From contig JAJZFF010000350.1 in assembly GCA_021805485.1 (NCBI GenBank), positions 1 to 9,260 of the forward strand: 9,260 nt of DNA, in the 5' to 3' direction. Each line of letters begins with the position of its first letter. Position 1 is the first letter of the stretch. Under the pieces are notes generated by a model. That model was not told the origin of the DNA. It saw nothing but the letters and a program-made list of their open reading frames with translations, and made no database searches. This document shows positions 1-5,855 of this stretch, piece by piece. The DNA is from Pseudomonadota bacterium. Lineage in GTDB: Bacteria; Pseudomonadota; Alphaproteobacteria; Acetobacterales; Acetobacteraceae. The position numbers and the translations under genes are program-made.

Positions 1-181
1 GGTTGAGCTCCTCGCGCAGGATGGCCTCGGCGCGTAGGTCCGCCTGGGAGACGAAGTCGCCCGGGCCTTTGACGCTGACCTGGAGTTGCTCGACCTCGGC
101 GAAGTCGCGCAGCAACCGCTTCGCTGCCTTCTGCGCGGCGTTCAACATCACCGCCAGATGGGCCGAGGGTTGCGGGGGCAT
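1..181 (-). CDS. suhB: inositol monophosphatase family protein (SuhB-like), N-terminal 60 residues, cut by the left edge
   Basis: Only the amino end is visible; the gene runs off the left edge. The 60 residues begin MPPQPSAHLAVMLNAAQKAA, followed by a stretch containing AKRLLRDFAEVEQLQVSVKG and then GDFVSQADLRAEAILREEL. This is the usual start of alphaproteobacterial SuhB-type inositol-1-phosphatases, a helix leading to the conserved DFVSxAD segment. Family members are Mg-dependent phosphomonoesterases acting on myo-inositol 1-phosphate, and SuhB also has reported roles with RNA polymerase in ribosomal RNA synthesis. The metal-binding motifs (GEE, DPIDGT, WD) lie outside the window and cannot be checked. 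The start is 24 bases after the efp stop codon on the same strand, so cotranscription with efp is likely. The internal Met12 is an alternative start. Confidence 0.82.
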   Translation of the reverse strand, partial: MPPQPSAHLAVMLNAAQKAAKRLLRDFAEVEQLQVSVKGPGDFVSQADLRAEAILREELN

Positions 182-205
182 GGCGCTGCGGACCCTGGAT
201 CCGCC

Positions 206-772
206 TCAGGCCTTGGCCCGCTCCACGTAGCTGGCGTCCTCGGTGCGCACGACGATGCGCTCCCCGGCCTCGACGAAGGGCGGTACCATGGTCTTGACGC
301 CGTTGGACAACCGCGCCGGCTTGTAGCTGGAGGAGGCGGTCTGGCCCTTGACGACGGGATCCGCCTCGGTGACCTCGAGGACCACGGTCTGCGGGAGGTG
401 GACGCCGACGGGCTCGCCCTCCACGAGATCGATGGTGAGGTGCATGTTGTCCTGCAGGAACGGCGCGGCATCGCCGAGCAAGGCCAGCGGCACCACCATC
501 TGCTCGAAGGTTTCCGGATCCAGGAGCACGATGTTCTCGCCGTCGGCGTAGGAGTAGGTGACCTCCTTTTCGTCGGTCATCAGCCGCTCGACGGTATCGG
601 CCGTCCGCCACCGCTCGTTGGTCTTGTTGCCGGTCTTGAGGTCGCGCATCTCGACCTGGATGAAGGCGCCACCCTTGCCCGGCGAGATGATCTGCTGCTT
701 GAGCACCGTCCAGCGGCGACCTTCGTGCTCGATCACCTGGCCGGCACGGATCTGGTTGGCCTGCTGCTTCAT
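206..772 (-). CDS. efp: elongation factor P
   Basis: A 188-residue protein, the normal EF-P length. It begins MKQQANQIRAGQVIEHEGRR and has the N-terminal KOW-like domain (about 1-62), a central OB domain and a C-terminal OB domain. EF-P binds between the ribosomal P and E sites and rescues ribosomes stalled at consecutive prolines. The tip loop reads ISPGKGGAF, with Lys33 at the position modified in lysine-type EF-Ps. The neighbouring epmB and epmA genes supply a beta-lysylation pathway, so this lysine is probably beta-lysylated (inference). The Met at 772 was chosen over an upstream in-frame extension because homologues start here and the extension would run through epmB. A CAGG core lies about 11 bases upstream. 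The gap to the epmB stop is 37 bases. Confidence 0.97.
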   Translation of the reverse strand: MKQQANQIRAGQVIEHEGRRWTVLKQQIISPGKGGAFIQVEMRDLKTGNKTNERWRTADTVERLMTDEKEVTYSYADGENIVLLDPETFEQMVVPLALLGDAAPFLQDNMHLTIDLVEGEPVGVHLPQTVVLEVTEADPVVKGQTASSSYKPARLSNGVKTMVPPFVEAGERIVVRTEDASYVERAKA

Positions 773-809
773 CGCCGAAAAAACCTGCACTCGTGTTGAA
801 CGCGGGCTT

Positions 810-1880
810 CTAGACCGAAGCCTTCGCCCGGGCAAGCGCGGGCCCCGCCAGCGGGTGCCGGCGCCCGGCGGGGTCGCGGACCTGGTCATCCGCTTCGAGA
901 TAGTCCGGCCCGATCGGAACCTTGCCGAAGCCGCCAGGGATATCGAGCACATAGGTCGGCCAGGCCAGCCCGGTGAGACGGCCGCGGAGCGTGGCGAGCA
1001 GGGCGCGTCCCTCGGCGATCGGCACATGGAAGCGCGCGGTGCCGGGGGCAGGATCCAGCTGGTGCAGATAATAAGGCTTGATCCGCGCCCGCAGCATGGC
1101 GCGAAACAGCGCCTCCAGCGCAGCTTCGCTGTCATTCACCCCGCGCAGCAGCACCGACTGGCCGAGCACCGGCACGGCGGCCATCTGGATGCGCCGGATT
1201 GCGGCCTGCGCCGGGGCGGTGAACTCGCGCGCATGGTTCGCATGCAGCACCACGAACAGGGCCCTCTCCGTCGCCAGCGCGGCCATCAATGCCGGGCTGA
1301 TCCGCGCCGGGTCCGCCACCGGCACTCGGCTGTGGATGCGGATGATCTCGACATGCGGGATCGCCGACAGCGCGGCGACGATACGCCCGAGGCGGCGCGG
1401 GGAGAGCATCAGCGGATCGCCACCGGAGAGGATCACCTCGCGGATCGCCGGGCGGGCGGCGATCCAGCCAAGCGCGGCATCCAGCTCGGCATCGGTGAGC
1501 AGCCCGCCATCCGGCCCGACCTGCTCGCGGCGGAAGCAGAAGCGGCAATAGACCGGGCAGATCAGAAGCGGCTTGAGCAGCACCCGATCGGCGTAGCGAT
1601 GGACGATGCCCTTGATCGGCGACAGCGCCGCATCGGCGATCGGGTCCGGGTGTTCGTGCGCCGCGGTCACCAGTTCCGCCGGATCGGGGACGAATTGCCG
1701 GGCGATCGGATCATCGGGTCGCTCGATGAGCGCGGCCAGGGCGGGCGGAATGGCAACGGCGTAGCGGCTGGCGACCGCGGAGAGTGCCGCGCGCTGATGC
1801 GGCGCGGCGAGGCCGGCGGCGATCAAGCCATCAGCGTCGCGCAGTGTCGCGTGCTGGTCGGGAAGGGTGCCATCGGGCAT
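810..1880 (-). CDS. epmB: EF-P (R)-beta-lysine-forming lysine 2,3-aminomutase EpmB
   Basis: A radical SAM, PLP-dependent aminomutase of 356 residues from ATG 1880. It converts (S)-alpha-lysine to (R)-beta-lysine for EF-P modification. The CxxxCxxC [4Fe-4S] motif is CPVYCRFC (Cys108, Cys112, Cys115). The SAM-binding strand SGGDPL is near 152-157, and DIPGGFGKVPIGPDYL near the C-terminus carries the likely PLP lysine (Lys320). Its length matches EpmB (about 340) rather than the longer lysine-catabolic KamA enzymes, and it lies directly upstream of efp. An alternative GTG start at 1925 adds 15 residues and would overlap the divergent epmA start by 16 bases. Neither start has a convincing Shine-Dalgarno sequence, so the ATG is preferred on length and overlap only. 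It probably heads an epmB-efp-suhB operon. Confidence 0.93.
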   Translation of the reverse strand: MPDGTLPDQHATLRDADGLIAAGLAAPHQRAALSAVASRYAVAIPPALAALIERPDDPIARQFVPDPAELVTAAHEHPDPIADAALSPIKGIVHRYADRVLLKPLLICPVYCRFCFRREQVGPDGGLLTDAELDAALGWIAARPAIREVILSGGDPLMLSPRRLGRIVAALSAIPHVEIIRIHSRVPVADPARISPALMAALATERALFVVLHANHAREFTAPAQAAIRRIQMAAVPVLGQSVLLRGVNDSEAALEALFRAMLRARIKPYYLHQLDPAPGTARFHVPIAEGRALLATLRGRLTGLAWPTYVLDIPGGFGKVPIGPDYLEADDQVRDPAGRRHPLAGPALARAKASV

Positions 1881-1893
1881 GTTCGGCGCTTTG

Positions 1894-1899
1894 TAGGAG
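1894..1899 (+). promoter_or_regulatory. ribosome-binding site of epmA
   Basis: TAGGAG lies 10 bases before the ATG at 1910. It selects this start over an in-frame upstream extension to 1784, which would run antisense through the epmB amino end. It sits in the 29-base gap between the divergent epmA and epmB starts. Confidence 0.7.
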
Positions 1900-1909
1900 C
1901 CGTGTTCGG

Positions 1910-2917
1910 ATGTCGCAATCGCCACCGCGCCCCGCCGCAGACGCGGACCGCCTCGGCGCCAGGTTGTCTTTCCTGCGCCGGCGTGCCCGGCTCGTCCAGG
2001 CCGTTCGCGCCTTCTTCGCAGCCCGCGGCTATACCGAGGTCGAAACGCCTTACGCGGTGCGGACCCCCGGGGAGGAAGTTCATCTGCGTGCCTTCGCCAC
2101 CGAGCGCGAGGCGCCGGACGGCAGCCGGGCGCCTCTGTTCCTGCACACCAGCCCGGAGTTCGCCATGAAGCGCCTGCTCGCCGGCGGCGCGGGCAGGATT
2201 TTCCAGCTTGCCCGCGTGTGGCGCAATGGCGAGGCGAGCGATCTGCATGCTGCAGAATTCACGATGCTGGAATGGTACGCCCCGGGCGCCGGAATGGACG
2301 ATCTCATTGCCGAGACCCACGATCTGCTGCGCGCGGTGCTGCCGCCAGTGGTCACCTGCCGCGGGGTGACCACCGATCTGGCACGAGCCGAACGCCTGAC
2401 CATGGCGGAGGCGTTCGAGCGCGATGTCGGCGCCGATCTGCTGGCGACGGCGGGCGATGCCGCGGCGCTGGCCGCCGCCGCTGGGGTGGCGCTCCGGGCC
2501 GGTGAGGACTGGGAGGACTTGTTCTTTCGCCTCCTCCTCGCGCGCGTCGAGCCAGCACTGGGCCGTGCCCATCCGACCTTCCTGACCCACTGGCCGGCGG
2601 CGCAGGCGGCTCTGGCGCAACGCGATCCGGCGGATCCGCGCGTCGCGCTGCGCTTCGAACTGTTCCTCTGCGGCATCGAACTGGCCAACGCCTTCGTCGA
2701 ATTGACCGATCCCGTGGAGCAGCGCGCCCGCTTCCTGGCCGACCGCGCCCGCCGCGCCGCGCTGGGCGGGCAGGACTGGCCCCTGGACGAGGCGCTTCTC
2801 GCCGCCCTGCCCGCCATGCCTGAGAGCGCCGGCATTGCGCTTGGCTTCGACCGGCTGGCGATGATCGCCACCGGGGCTGATCGCGTCGCCGACGTCCAAT
2901 GGCTGCCGACGCCTTGA
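1910..2917 (+). CDS. epmA: EF-P--(R)-beta-lysine ligase EpmA (GenX/PoxA)
   Basis: A 335-residue class II lysyl-tRNA synthetase-like protein without the N-terminal anticodon-binding domain, as in EpmA (E. coli about 325). It activates (R)-beta-lysine with ATP and transfers it to the EF-P loop lysine. Visible are a motif 1 region with RGYTEVETP near 39-47, LHTSPEFAMKRLL (78-90), motif 2 FQLARVWRNGEASDLHAAEF followed by TMLEWY (98-123), the conserved ELANAFVELTDP (257-268) and motif 3 GIALGFDRLAM (308-318). The start at 1910 has a Shine-Dalgarno sequence 10 bases upstream. It is divergent from epmB, whose product makes its substrate. The hydroxylase EpmC is not in the window. The 29-base divergent gap means at least one of the two promoters must lie inside the neighbouring coding sequence. 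Confidence 0.95.
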   Translation: MSQSPPRPAADADRLGARLSFLRRRARLVQAVRAFFAARGYTEVETPYAVRTPGEEVHLRAFATEREAPDGSRAPLFLHTSPEFAMKRLLAGGAGRIFQLARVWRNGEASDLHAAEFTMLEWYAPGAGMDDLIAETHDLLRAVLPPVVTCRGVTTDLARAERLTMAEAFERDVGADLLATAGDAAALAAAAGVALRAGEDWEDLFFRLLLARVEPALGRAHPTFLTHWPAAQAALAQRDPADPRVALRFELFLCGIELANAFVELTDPVEQRARFLADRARRAALGGQDWPLDEALLAALPAMPESAGIALGFDRLAMIATGADRVADVQWLPTP

Positions 2918-2931
2918 TCGGGCCCCGTCGG
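2906..2931 (+). terminator. possible weak stem-loop at the end of epmA
   Basis: CCGACG (2906-2911) pairs with CGTCGG (2926-2931) around a 14-base loop, overlapping the epmA stop codon. No clear T-run follows, so it may be a transcript-end hairpin or chance in GC-rich DNA. Confidence 0.25.
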
Positions 2932-2982
2932 TCATGGATCGGTATTTAATGGTGCGTGCTATGAACCCATGCGAGGTTTCGC

Positions 2983-3279
2983 ATGAAGGCGGTTGGGCAT
3001 GACCGCGGGATGGTGAGCGTGCGGGGTAGAGCGGTGATGGGACGGGGAATGGGGCGGCTGGCCGCGCTTGCGCTGGCTCTCTCGGTGCTTGGCGGCTGCG
3101 CCGGCTTTGTCGGACCGGGCTATTACAACGGCATGGGCGATGGCGGCGACGACGACGGGGGCGGCTGGGGCGGCATGGGCTACGGCGCGCCGGCGATGCC
3201 CTTCTTCGGTGGCATGGGCTACGGCGGCATGGGCGGCTTCGGCGAGGGCGGCGGTTGGGGCGGCGGCGACGACGACTGA
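2983..3279 (+). CDS. small Gly/Met/Asp-rich lipoprotein, function unknown
   Basis: A 98-residue protein. A hydrophobic stretch, LAALALALSVLGGC, ends in a lipobox with Cys39 as the predicted lipidated residue, so it is likely a membrane-anchored lipoprotein. The mature part (about 60 residues) is nearly all Gly with Asp, Met, Tyr, Trp and Phe. DDDGGGWGGMGYG recurs in varied form and the chain ends GGGWGGGDDD. The ATG at 2983 has GAGG six bases upstream (2973-2976), but gives an unusually long 24-residue segment before the hydrophobic core. Starting at Met19 (position 3037) would give a conventional signal peptide of about 20 residues. The family is not recognised. The low-complexity tail could be structural or bind cations, but nothing in the sequence proves either. 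It may be transcribed separately from epmA; the 65-base gap holds an AT-rich patch near 2943-2950. Confidence 0.68.
   Translation: MKAVGHDRGMVSVRGRAVMGRGMGRLAALALALSVLGGCAGFVGPGYYNGMGDGGDDDGGGWGGMGYGAPAMPFFGGMGYGGMGGFGEGGGWGGGDDD
3142..3276 (+). repeat. imperfect short repeats inside the lipoprotein gene
   Basis: GGCGGCGACGACGAC occurs exactly at 3142-3156 and 3262-3276. GGCATGGGCTACGGC occurs exactly at 3172-3186 and 3211-3225, with a related unit at 3226-3240. They encode the GGDDD and GMGYG units and suggest growth of the tail by slippage or unit duplication. Confidence 0.75.
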
Positions 3280-3306
3280 CCGGTCCGTGCCCTCCGCGAA
3301 TGGCTG

Positions 3307-3663
3307 CTATTTCAGCGGAACCGTCAGGTTGACCCCGGGCGAAGGCAGGCTGTAGCGGTCCTTGGCGCTCTGCGTCGTGAGGCCGGGAAGGGAGCTGCCC
3401 ACCGAGCTGCCCGGTGCCGCCGGCACCGGCTGCCAGAGCCTTGGTGCGAGGTGCGTGCCTTGCGCCTGCTGTGGCCCTTCGGGGGCCGTGATATCGGTGT
3501 TGGGCAAGGGCGCAGGGACGAAGCCACTCGAGTCGGGCGTTGCCGGCGCGGCTGCGATCAGCGACACGGCCAGCACAGAGCAAAGCCGCTCCAAGAAGGT
3601 GCGTTCACGGCGCTCGCATGCTTCGCTCGTACGGTCAATGCGGAGCCATCCGGACATGGGCAC
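3307..3663 (-). CDS. small Pro-rich putative exported protein, function unknown
   Basis: A 118-residue reading frame from ATG 3663. After a basic amino end with several Arg, a hydrophobic segment, LCSVLAVSLIAAAPATP (about 27-43), looks like a signal peptide with cleavage after an Ala. The rest is rich in Pro, Ser and Gln (for example PAPLPNTDITAPEGPQQAQG) and ends RYSLPSPGVNLTVPLK. The family is not recognised. The evidence for a real gene is the signal-like segment and the natural-looking composition, compared with the Arg/Cys-rich translations of the other frames. No Shine-Dalgarno sequence is clear at 3663 or at the in-frame Met two codons later, so the true start could be further in. It converges with the lipoprotein gene, leaving a 27-base gap. 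A nested inverted repeat sits just upstream. Confidence 0.5.
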   Translation of the reverse strand: MPMSGWLRIDRTSEACERRERTFLERLCSVLAVSLIAAAPATPDSSGFVPAPLPNTDITAPEGPQQAQGTHLAPRLWQPVPAAPGSSVGSSLPGLTTQSAKDRYSLPSPGVNLTVPLK

Positions 3664-3670
3664 AAGCTGT

Positions 3671-3733
3671 GACCGTTCCGGCCGCCAATCAAGATCTCGT
3701 TTGGCGGTGCGCGGCGAGTTTATTCGAACGGTC
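3671..3733. repeat. nested inverted repeat upstream of the 3307-3663 gene
   Basis: An inner perfect 7-bp stem, CCGCCAA (3682-3688) with TTGGCGG (3701-3707), has a 12-base loop. It is enclosed by an outer perfect 8-bp pair, GACCGTTC (3671-3678) with GAACGGTC (3726-3733). The element lies between the start of the gene at 3663 and the end of the gene at 3775, both on the minus strand. It could be a terminator-like hairpin for the upstream gene, a structured 5' leader, or an operator. Confidence 0.5.
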
Positions 3734-3774
3734 GCATCGTGCCACCCGCTCGCAGCGTCTGCCGCGCGACCGGA

Positions 3775-4008
3775 TCAGGCGGTGATGTCGAGCAGCGATC
3801 CGCGCGGCAGATTGCTGCCCGGTTGCAGCAGTGACGGCGATAGCGTCGATGGCGCGGTTTGCTTGGGCGCCGAGGCGTTGCGCCCCGTCGGTTGCACGTC
3901 CCGCACTGGCCGCACTGCGCCGGCTTGGCCAATGCCGAGCGCGGCCGGGTTGGTGGCGAAGCCCGCCACGGAATTGCTTGCGATCATGCGGAGGATGGTG
4001 ATGCGCAT
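3775..4008 (-). CDS. 77-residue hypothetical protein
   Basis: A short frame that begins MRITILRMIASNSVAGFATN. The middle is rich in Ala, Pro, Ser and Thr and it ends LPRGSLLDITA. I do not recognise a named family, although short proteins ending in LPRGSLL-type tails seem familiar from Acetobacteraceae (recollection, not a search). There is no clear signal peptide, membrane segment or Cys. Support for coding is the balanced composition compared with the Arg-rich frames opposite. No Shine-Dalgarno sequence precedes the ATG at 4008; an internal Met at residue 8 is an alternative. It follows atzF on the same strand after 68 bases, but the AT-rich gap suggests its own promoter. Confidence 0.5.
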   Translation of the reverse strand: MRITILRMIASNSVAGFATNPAALGIGQAGAVRPVRDVQPTGRNASAPKQTAPSTLSPSLLQPGSNLPRGSLLDITA

Positions 4009-4076
4009 TGGTAAACAAACCGTTAACTCCGGCCTGTTTATCGCCGCAAAATCTCATTGTAAAGACATTTATCAAA
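4009..4076 (-). promoter_or_regulatory. AT-rich gap, probable promoter region of the 77-aa gene
   Basis: This is the most AT-rich stretch of the window. Read on the minus strand it holds TTTACA and, 17 bases further on, TAAACA, a loose -35/-10 pair. Close to the start codon is TTAA-N7-TTTA (4010-4026), one base off the TTAA-N7-TTAA arrangement bound by CtrA. No strong hairpin for ending atzF transcription was seen. Confidence 0.3.
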
Positions 4077-5792
4077 TCAGCGACGTTGGGCCGCCAGCCA
4101 GGTGCGCCAATCCCCCAGGGCGCTGATCTCGGTTGCCCCTTCGACGCCGGCGGCTTCCGCGAGAAAGCCCAGGCATGGTCCGTCCTCCAGTCGTACCGTG
4201 CCGAAGCCCAGCGGAGCCGGTACACGTGCCAGCAGCGCGCCGATCGCCGCCGTCGGCAGCGCCCAGACCTCGCCGCCGATGGAAGCCGTCCCGCCCCGGA
4301 CCAGTCCCGGCCGGTCGCCGATGGCATGGAAGCGGTATTCGGGCACGGTGCGCGCGGCGCGCAGGAACCGGCCGCCGAGCCCGGTGATCTGGCCGTTCAG
4401 CGCCAGACCGGACATATGCGCCCCGACGCAGAACAGCGCTGTCTCCTCTGCCGCCAGCGCATCCGGCGCGGCGGGCGGAGGCAAGGCTCGGCCGGTCGCG
4501 CCGGCGGTCGAAACTGCGCCGCGGTGTAGGGCGTCGGCGATGGCGGCGAGCCGGCCTTCCGACCAGGCGGGACCGATCACCGTGACGCCGACGGGCAGCC
4601 CGTCGGCGCCGAACCCGGCGGGAACGGCGATGGCCGCGAGGTCGCAGAGATTGACGAAATTCGTGAAGGTGCCGAGCCGGGCGTTCGGCCCGATCGGGTC
4701 GGCGTTTAGTTCCGCCAGGGTCGGGCAGAAGGGCGCGGTTGGCAGCAGCAGCGCGTCGATCCCGGCGAACAGGCGCCGTGCCTCGGCTCGCGCCTGGGCC
4801 AGGCGATGGAAGGCGTCGAACGCGTCGACAGTGCGCCGGCTCATGCCGTCTTCGAGGATCGCGCGCGTCGTTGGGTGCAGGATTTCCGGTCGCGTCTCGA
4901 TCACGCCGCGCAGCGCCGCGCTGCGCTCCGCGACCCACGGCCCGTCATAGAGCAGCCGCGCAATTTCGAGGAAGCGGCCGATGTCGACCGTCACCGTCGC
5001 ACCGCAGCGCGTCGCGGCGGCCTCGTAGGCGCGCGCCATGTCCGAGGCGACCAGGGCCGTGATATCGGCGATGCCGATCCGCCCGCTTGGCGGTGTCGCC
5101 GCCCGGCGCAGATGCGCGAACGGCGCCGCCCGCGCGTAGGCATCCTCGGGATCATGCACCGCGACGACCCGCAGCGCGGCCAGCGCCTCGTCGACGCTGG
5201 CGGCGAACACCGAGATCGTGTCCACCGACCGGCAGGCCGGCACGACGCCGCGCGCCGAGACGCTGCCGATGGTCGGCTTCAGCCCGACGATGTTGCCGAA
5301 CGCCGCCGGTACCCGCCCGGACCCGGCGGTATCCGTGCCGAGCGCGAGCGGCACGATCCCCGCCGCCACCGCCACCGCTGAGCCCGAGGAGGAACCGCCC
5401 GGCACGTGCGCGGCGCTGAATCCGTTGCGCGGCACCCCGTAAGGACTGCGGACGCCGACCAGGCCGGTGGCAAACTGGTCGAGGTTGGTCTTGCCCATGA
5501 TGATGGCACCGGCCGCCAGGAGCCGCGCCACCGCGGGTGAATCCTCGGCCGGAACATAGGCGTAGCGCGGGCATCCCGCGGTCGTTGGCAGGCCGGCGGC
5601 ATCGATATTGTCCTTCACCGCCACCGGCACGCCCCACAGGGCGCGCCCGCGCGGACCCTCGGCGGCGAGCGTGTGGGCACGGGCGAGCAGCGCCTCATCG
5701 GGCACCCGGCTGATCCACAGCGCCGGGTCGGCATAGGCGTGATCGGCTGCGATCGACGCGGCGACGGCGGCGACGGGGTCCTCGACTGGCAT
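4077..5792 (-). CDS. atzF: allophanate hydrolase
   Basis: A 571-residue amidase-signature enzyme with the second domain typical of allophanate hydrolases. It hydrolyses allophanate (urea-1-carboxylate), releasing ammonia and CO2, and completes biuret or urea-amidolyase degradation. The Ser-cisSer-Lys triad is visible: Lys60 in VAVKDNIDAAG, Ser134 in GGSSSGSAVAVAAG and Ser158 in GTDTAGSGRVPAAF, with 74- and 24-residue spacings as in known family members. The C-terminal domain (about 450-571) includes FCVGAHMSGLALNGQITGLG and ends EISALGDWRTWLAAQRR. This domain separates it from GatA and simple amidases. The Met at 5792 was chosen because AGGAG lies 10 bases upstream. A long in-frame extension beyond it is antisense to the divergent hydrolase gene and is rejected. 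It pairs divergently with the biuret hydrolase gene; no urea carboxylase gene is present here. Confidence 0.95.
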   Translation of the reverse strand: MPVEDPVAAVAASIAADHAYADPALWISRVPDEALLARAHTLAAEGPRGRALWGVPVAVKDNIDAAGLPTTAGCPRYAYVPAEDSPAVARLLAAGAIIMGKTNLDQFATGLVGVRSPYGVPRNGFSAAHVPGGSSSGSAVAVAAGIVPLALGTDTAGSGRVPAAFGNIVGLKPTIGSVSARGVVPACRSVDTISVFAASVDEALAALRVVAVHDPEDAYARAAPFAHLRRAATPPSGRIGIADITALVASDMARAYEAAATRCGATVTVDIGRFLEIARLLYDGPWVAERSAALRGVIETRPEILHPTTRAILEDGMSRRTVDAFDAFHRLAQARAEARRLFAGIDALLLPTAPFCPTLAELNADPIGPNARLGTFTNFVNLCDLAAIAVPAGFGADGLPVGVTVIGPAWSEGRLAAIADALHRGAVSTAGATGRALPPPAAPDALAAEETALFCVGAHMSGLALNGQITGLGGRFLRAARTVPEYRFHAIGDRPGLVRGGTASIGGEVWALPTAAIGALLARVPAPLGFGTVRLEDGPCLGFLAEAAGVEGATEISALGDWRTWLAAQRR

Positions 5793-5802
5793 CGTTCGGC
5801 AT

Positions 5803-5807
5803 CTCCT
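5803..5807 (-). promoter_or_regulatory. ribosome-binding site of atzF
   Basis: AGGAG on the minus strand, 10 bases before the ATG at 5792, fixes the atzF start. It abuts, sharing one base, the -24 element of the sigma-54 promoter on the opposite strand. Confidence 0.75.
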
Positions 5808-5822
5808 GGCACGCGGATTGCG
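5807..5822 (+). promoter_or_regulatory. sigma-54 (RpoN) -24/-12 promoter of the biuret hydrolase gene
   Basis: TGGCACG-CGGA-TTGCG matches the RpoN consensus TGGCACG-N4-TTGC(A/T) at every position but the last. The invariant GG (5808-5809) and GC (5820-5821) are exactly 10 bases apart. The predicted transcription start is near 5833, giving a leader of about 23 bases with a Shine-Dalgarno GGAG (5845-5848) seven bases before the ATG at 5856. Sigma-54 promoters need an enhancer-binding activator, and NtrC is the natural candidate for a nitrogen-release enzyme. Identity of the activator is inferred. Confidence 0.82.
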
Positions 5823-5855
5823 TAGCTTGGCACGCACAGCAGCCGGAGCGAAGCC

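Noticed and set aside
810..1880. Lysine-catabolic lysine 2,3-aminomutase (KamA)
   Set aside because: The length and the efp/epmA neighbours fit EpmB.
558..2168. 536-residue plus-strand open frame opposite efp and epmB
   Set aside because: Its translation is Arg/Gly-rich with no family features, and the minus strand encodes clear EF-P and EpmB. Such frames are common opposite genes in GC-rich DNA.
3280..3306. Bidirectional terminator between the convergent small genes
   Set aside because: Only 4-5 bp stems (such as GCTG/CAGC) and no T-run are present.
1823..3583. 586-residue minus-strand open frame opposite epmA and the lipoprotein gene
   Set aside because: It spans several well-supported genes antisense, with no recognisable domain.
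3362..4126. 254-residue plus-strand open frame across the small-gene region
   Set aside because: The composition is unnatural (Cys/Arg/Ser-rich) with no signal or domain. The two short minus-strand frames look more like proteins, though only moderately so.
5828..5842. A second complete sigma-54 promoter at the repeated TGGCACG
   Set aside because: The bases ten after its GG are AG, not GC, so the -12 element is missing.
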